DNA from: Thermoprotei archaeon
GTDB lineage: Archaea > Thermoproteota > Thermoprotei > Thermofilales > B20-G17
Assembly: GCA_003649515.1 (NCBI GenBank)
Contig: QMSC01000036.1
Location: 1 to 9,823 of the forward strand
DNA: 9,823 nt
Reading direction: 5' to 3'
Positions 7,421-9,823 of the stretch are shown one piece after another. The first letter of the stretch is position 1. Every line of letters starts with the position of its first letter. The notes beneath the pieces are model-generated. The model made no database searches. It was given only the letters and a program-made list of their open reading frames with translations, and was not told where the DNA came from. Both the position numbers and the translations under genes were made by a program.

Positions 7421-8332
7421 TTAATACTTGAAATCTCCAGGTTCAGGCCATACTTTTGGTGCTTCTCCTGGAGGATATTCTTTCTTCAGCCACTCTATGA
7501 ACTCGATGATCCTCTTTACGGCTTCTTCAACGATCACTTCTCCTTTCTCTTTACTAGCCTTACTTGGATAGCCTACGCTTCCCTTAGGATAGTGATGTAT
7601 TTCCATGTAGTGGCTAACATCAAACCATGAGAAAGGTCTACCGTAAACGTTTCCAGCCTTATCAACCCACTTATCAGGAATTACTCCTACAAGTTTCTCA
7701 GCATCAGCCTCCTTCAGCTTTTCTAGCCTCATTAGTTTCTCTGCAACGTACCAGGTTACGCTCGTCTCTACTTCATCTGCGTGTATAAAAGGCGTCTCTA
7801 TTATAAGTCCTGGCTTAAGCTCTGTGCCTGCCTGTATTATATCTCTAACCCACGCCCACCAGCTTGTAACCATTATTAGGGCACGCACTCTCTCTTCTAT
7901 TATGGCCTTATCTTTTGCTATTGGGAGGACGTACTCTTGTCCATGGGAGTTGAATAGTATTATTTTCTTGAAGCCCGTGTTGCTGAGCCACTTAACGACG
8001 CTCACTACGTAGTCTATGTAAGCCTCTTTCTTAATTGGTATTGTTCCAGGCATGCCGTAGTGATGGCTTGGGTGGCTGCCATAGATTATCGGCGGTGCTA
8101 CAGTAACACCAGTGTCATATGCCACTCTCTCAGCGATATAAGTCCCTATTAAGGTGTCCTCGCCTACGGGTGCGGCAAGACCATGGTTTTCAATAGAGCC
8201 GCAGGGTACCAGTATTATGTCCGTTTTCTTCAACCTTTCTTGAATCTCGAATATAGTCATTTGGTCGAGGTATATCTTCTCGCCAAACTTGTTTAGGATC
8301 GGTATTGCGAATCTTGACTCATACTTTGTCAT
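7421..8332 (-). CDS. iolN: Creatininase-family hydrolase, probable 3-dehydro-scyllo-inosose hydrolase (IolN-like)
   Basis: A 303-residue soluble protein of the creatininase/MftE amidohydrolase fold. Metal-site motifs are visible: GSIENHG with E48 and H50, a following D59 in VGEDT, FNSHGQ with H130 (NGHGG in most relatives), and HADEVETS at 184-191 with E187/E189. It is the downstream partner of a dehydrogenase that closely matches T. maritima IolM (TM0412). In T. maritima the IolM gene sits beside a creatininase-like gene (TM0413, IolN), which hydrolyses the ring of 3-dehydro-scyllo-inosose to 5-dehydro-L-gluconate. That context is the main reason for the specific name; the fold alone would also allow creatinine amidohydrolase or other cyclic-amide hydrolases. 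The start has a strong ribosome binding site 7 bases upstream. The 43-bp gap to the dehydrogenase suggests co-transcription. The family is firm, the exact reaction likely but untested. Confidence 0.8.
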   Translation of the reverse strand: MTKYESRFAIPILNKFGEKIYLDQMTIFEIQERLKKTDIILVPCGSIENHGLAAPVGEDTLIGTYIAERVAYDTGVTVAPPIIYGSHPSHHYGMPGTIPIKKEAYIDYVVSVVKWLSNTGFKKIILFNSHGQEYVLPIAKDKAIIEERVRALIMVTSWWAWVRDIIQAGTELKPGLIIETPFIHADEVETSVTWYVAEKLMRLEKLKEADAEKLVGVIPDKWVDKAGNVYGRPFSWFDVSHYMEIHHYPKGSVGYPSKASKEKGEVIVEEAVKRIIEFIEWLKKEYPPGEAPKVWPEPGDFKY

Positions 8333-8339
8333 CCTTACC

Positions 8340-8346
8340 CACCTCC
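8340..8346 (-). promoter_or_regulatory. Strong Shine-Dalgarno site of iolN
   Basis: The minus strand reads GGAGGTG, a near-perfect match to the archaeal 16S anti-Shine-Dalgarno sequence, 7 bases before ATG 8332. It fixes the start and fits internal translation of a dicistronic mRNA from the upstream dehydrogenase gene. Confidence 0.8.
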
Positions 8347-8375
8347 GTGGACTTTAAGCAGTAAAAACGCTCATT

Positions 8376-9593
8376 TTAGGGTTTTATAGTTATCTTTCCA
8401 TCTATTCTCTTGTGGGCTCTTTCAAAGGCTTTCTCTACATCATCTAGGTTAAACCTACTGGTTATGATCTTAGTCATATCTATTTTTCCTGCAGCCATGA
8501 GTCTTATTACGTTCTTAAATGTGCTCCAGCCAGAGTGTCCTTGGCTGCCGAAGAGCTGGCTTCTTCTCACCTGGAATATCTCGAGGTAGATCGGCACTTC
8601 TGTAGGTGCTCGTCCTATCCATGCTATTTTTCCGCCTATAGCCAGGCTCCTCTGCATCTGCGGTAAAGTTTTCTCAGGTGCTCCTGCGGCTTCTACGTGC
8701 AAATCAGCGCCCTCTCCACCGGTTACATCAAGGATCTTCTCGTAGGGTTGCATGCCTTTCTTTTCCAGCTCAACTGGGTTAAAGACGTAGTCCGCGCCCA
8801 TTTGTTTTGCGAGCTCTATTCGCACGGGACTTATTTCGAAGGCTATAACCTTCCCAGCTCCTGAAGCTTTTGAAAGAGCTATGGCTGCTAGGCCTATTGG
8901 CCCAGCACCCCAGACGACAACGTAAGCTCCCGGCTTAAAGCCTCCTGCTCTGTTGAATATAGCATGGTAGGAGACGGAGGTAGGCTCGACAAGGCTTCCA
9001 GCTTCAAAGACCTTCTCCTCACTTCCATAAACATCAAGTAAGCTGTCTATTTTCCAAACGTATTTCTCTTTAACGACAACGTAGTCTGCCATGGCTCCAT
9101 CATGGGTAAACCCTAGCTCTCCGAACTCCAAGTTGCCTGGATCGTTTAGGAGAATGCAGTGATTTAGATAGCCTGCACGGCATGGATCGCATTGGCCACA
9201 CCACATCATTTCCTCGCTAGTCACCATGTCTCCCGGTTTAATCCACTTTACTCCTTCGCCCACTTCCTCTACTACGCCGCTAAATTCATGGCCTATGACA
9301 ACGGGGAATTTCGTTAATCCGGGGTATATCATGTAGCCGGCTTCATCGGTTTCAATGAAGTGTATGTCACTTCCACATATGCCGCAGGCCTTTACGCGTA
9401 TTAGAACCTCTCCTCTTCCAGGCTTAGGCTTAGGGTATTCTGTGTCAAGAACTAGTTTAGGATTCTTCCAGACTTTGTTCCCCTCTCGAACCTTTCTAGT
9501 CCTAAGCTCTGTTTGGCTTATTTCATAACCTTCTCTAATAACGAAATCTGCCTTAACAACAGCTGCTCTCATAGTGCTCATGTTTTCATCCAT
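8376..9593 (-). CDS. iolM: Zinc-dependent medium-chain dehydrogenase, probable scyllo-inosose 3-dehydrogenase (IolM-like)
   Basis: A 405-residue member of the zinc alcohol/threonine dehydrogenase superfamily. Seen: catalytic-zinc residues C70 in ACGICGSD, H102-E103 in GHEFSG and E203 in LVEPTS; structural-zinc cysteines C132, C135, C138 and C146; and a Rossmann GAGPIG at 229-234 followed by E253 in AFEIS, an acidic residue favouring NAD+ over NADP+. Several stretches are nearly as I recall T. maritima TM0412 (IolM), including YPGLTKFPV, AGSLVEPTSVSY and the GSQGHSG segment near 349-355. IolM oxidises scyllo-inosose to 3-dehydro-scyllo-inosose in the Thermotoga inositol route. The hydrolase gene 43 bp downstream is the matching partner. 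Start: ATG 9593 fits a TATA-like box about 24 bp upstream (leaderless), but ATG 9572 (M8, MRAAVVKADF) lines up with the remembered TM0412 start and cannot be excluded. The family is certain; the substrate rests on similarity and pairing. Other polyol or threonine dehydrogenase activity is possible. Confidence 0.85.
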   Translation of the reverse strand: MDENMSTMRAAVVKADFVIREGYEISQTELRTRKVREGNKVWKNPKLVLDTEYPKPKPGRGEVLIRVKACGICGSDIHFIETDEAGYMIYPGLTKFPVVIGHEFSGVVEEVGEGVKWIKPGDMVTSEEMMWCGQCDPCRAGYLNHCILLNDPGNLEFGELGFTHDGAMADYVVVKEKYVWKIDSLLDVYGSEEKVFEAGSLVEPTSVSYHAIFNRAGGFKPGAYVVVWGAGPIGLAAIALSKASGAGKVIAFEISPVRIELAKQMGADYVFNPVELEKKGMQPYEKILDVTGGEGADLHVEAAGAPEKTLPQMQRSLAIGGKIAWIGRAPTEVPIYLEIFQVRRSQLFGSQGHSGWSTFKNVIRLMAAGKIDMTKIITSRFNLDDVEKAFERAHKRIDGKITIKP

Positions 9594-9612
9594 GTGTAAG
9601 ATATCGCTCCAG

Positions 9613-9621
9613 TATTATTAA
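9613..9621 (-). promoter_or_regulatory. TATA-like box for the iolM-iolN transcript
   Basis: The minus strand reads TTAATAATA, centred about 24 bases before ATG 9593. At the usual archaeal TATA-to-start distance, transcription would begin at or within a few bases of the ATG, giving a leaderless mRNA. This agrees with the lack of a well-placed Shine-Dalgarno site; the nearest GGAG is 14 bases away. Confidence 0.45.
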
Positions 9622-9660
9622 GCATTGCCAGCAAGGGTATAGTAAAGAGATAATGGGAGC

Positions 9661-9668
9661 TATCGATA
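9661..9668. promoter_or_regulatory. Palindrome TATCGATA in the divergent promoter region, possible operator
   Basis: A perfect 8-bp palindrome lies between the two divergent TATA-like boxes, where a shared regulator could act on both genes. A second inverted pair, ATACC (9686-9690) and GGTAT (9701-9705), spans the kinase core promoter to its start. Both are short enough to arise by chance. Confidence 0.2.
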
Positions 9669-9680
9669 ACGTAAAAAATT

Positions 9681-9688
9681 ATTTTATA
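9681..9688 (+). promoter_or_regulatory. TATA box for the FGGY kinase gene
   Basis: ATTTTATA, preceded by the A-rich stretch taaaaaat (9672-9679) as a BRE-like element, is centred about 26 bases before ATG 9711. Transcription would therefore start at the ATG itself, giving a leaderless mRNA. A weak AAGGT at 9699-9703 is the only Shine-Dalgarno-like element. Confidence 0.55.
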
Positions 9689-9710
9689 CCATCTCTACAA
9701 GGTATCTACT

Positions 9711-9823
9711 ATGGTAAAGCGTTACGCGCTCGGAATAGACTTGGGGACTACTACGGCTAAGGCAGCGATAATAGACTTCGAGAATGGAGTTGTCGCTATT
9801 TCAGGAGTAGAATATCCAACTTA
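9711..9823 (+). CDS. FGGY-family carbohydrate kinase, N-terminal fragment (3' end missing)
   Basis: Only the first 37 codons are in the window. They read as the phosphate-1 loop of the actin/hsp70/hexokinase superfamily: YALGIDLGTTTAKAAIIDF at residues 5-23, followed by VEYPT, as in the xylulokinase/gluconokinase/glycerokinase (FGGY) group, where the second motif comes before the sugar-binding segment. FGGY kinases phosphorylate pentoses, hexonates or similar polyols with ATP. The gene diverges from the IolM/IolN pair across 117 bp with its own TATA box, which suggests a shared sugar or inositol catabolism role, perhaps on a ketonic sugar acid or an unrelated pentose. The substrate cannot be told from this fragment. 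A BadF/BcrA-type activator ATPase has a similar opening motif, but the EYPT that follows fits FGGY better. Confidence 0.7.
   Translation, partial: MVKRYALGIDLGTTTAKAAIIDFENGVVAISGVEYPT

Noticed and set aside
7824..8012. Plus-strand frame inside the hydrolase gene
   Set aside because: It lies antisense to strongly conserved creatininase-fold coding sequence and shows no motif of its own.
7421..8332. Literal creatinine amidohydrolase function
   Set aside because: The fold is shared by several hydrolases, and pairing with an IolM-like dehydrogenase makes the inositol route more likely.
9711..9823. BadF/BcrA-type activator of a dehydratase
   Set aside because: The opening GIDLGTTTAK is shared, but the following VEYPT segment is typical of FGGY sugar kinases.
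1..9823. tRNA, rRNA, CRISPR or insertion-sequence signals
   Set aside because: Spacers are 50-125 bp or shorter, and none shows a cloverleaf, spaced direct repeats, transposase coding or terminal inverted repeats.

Overview
The window looks like chromosomal DNA from a thermophilic archaeon, most likely of the Thermoproteota (crenarchaeal) kind. The main reason is a compact nurA-herA-mre11-rad50 cluster, a hallmark of thermophilic archaea. Supporting signs are GGAGG/GGAGGTG ribosome binding sites, AT-rich TATA-like boxes about 24-26 bp upstream of two starts, and short AT-rich spacers. The species cannot be fixed from the sequence alone. There are seven protein genes, two of them cut by the window edges. 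I see no RNA genes, mobile elements or CRISPR arrays.

Left part (1-792): the 3' end of a plus-strand gene for an ATP-pyrophosphatase (PP-loop) protein of the PAPS-reductase-like family, without the catalytic C-terminal cysteine of true PAPS reductases. A 125-base T-rich spacer (793-917) follows.

Central part (918-7370): a tight plus-strand operon of nurA (nuclease), herA (hexameric DNA-translocating ATPase), mre11 (Mn-dependent nuclease) and rad50 (SMC-like ATPase with zinc hook). Junctions are a 4-nt overlap, a 1-nt overlap and a 2-nt gap, each with its own Shine-Dalgarno site. Together these proteins process DNA double-strand ends into 3' tails for RadA-mediated recombination.

Right part (7421-9823): a metabolic module convergent to rad50. 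Two minus-strand genes, a medium-chain zinc dehydrogenase and a creatininase-fold hydrolase, closely resemble the Thermotoga maritima inositol catabolism pair IolM (scyllo-inosose 3-dehydrogenase) and IolN (3-dehydro-scyllo-inosose hydrolase). Their proposed combined product is 5-dehydro-L-gluconate. A 117-bp divergent promoter region separates them from the start of an FGGY-type sugar kinase that runs off the right edge. Both divergent genes appear to be transcribed as leaderless or nearly leaderless mRNAs. The most notable points are the probable inositol pathway in an archaeon and a Mre11 whose motif III reads GSHD instead of GNHD.
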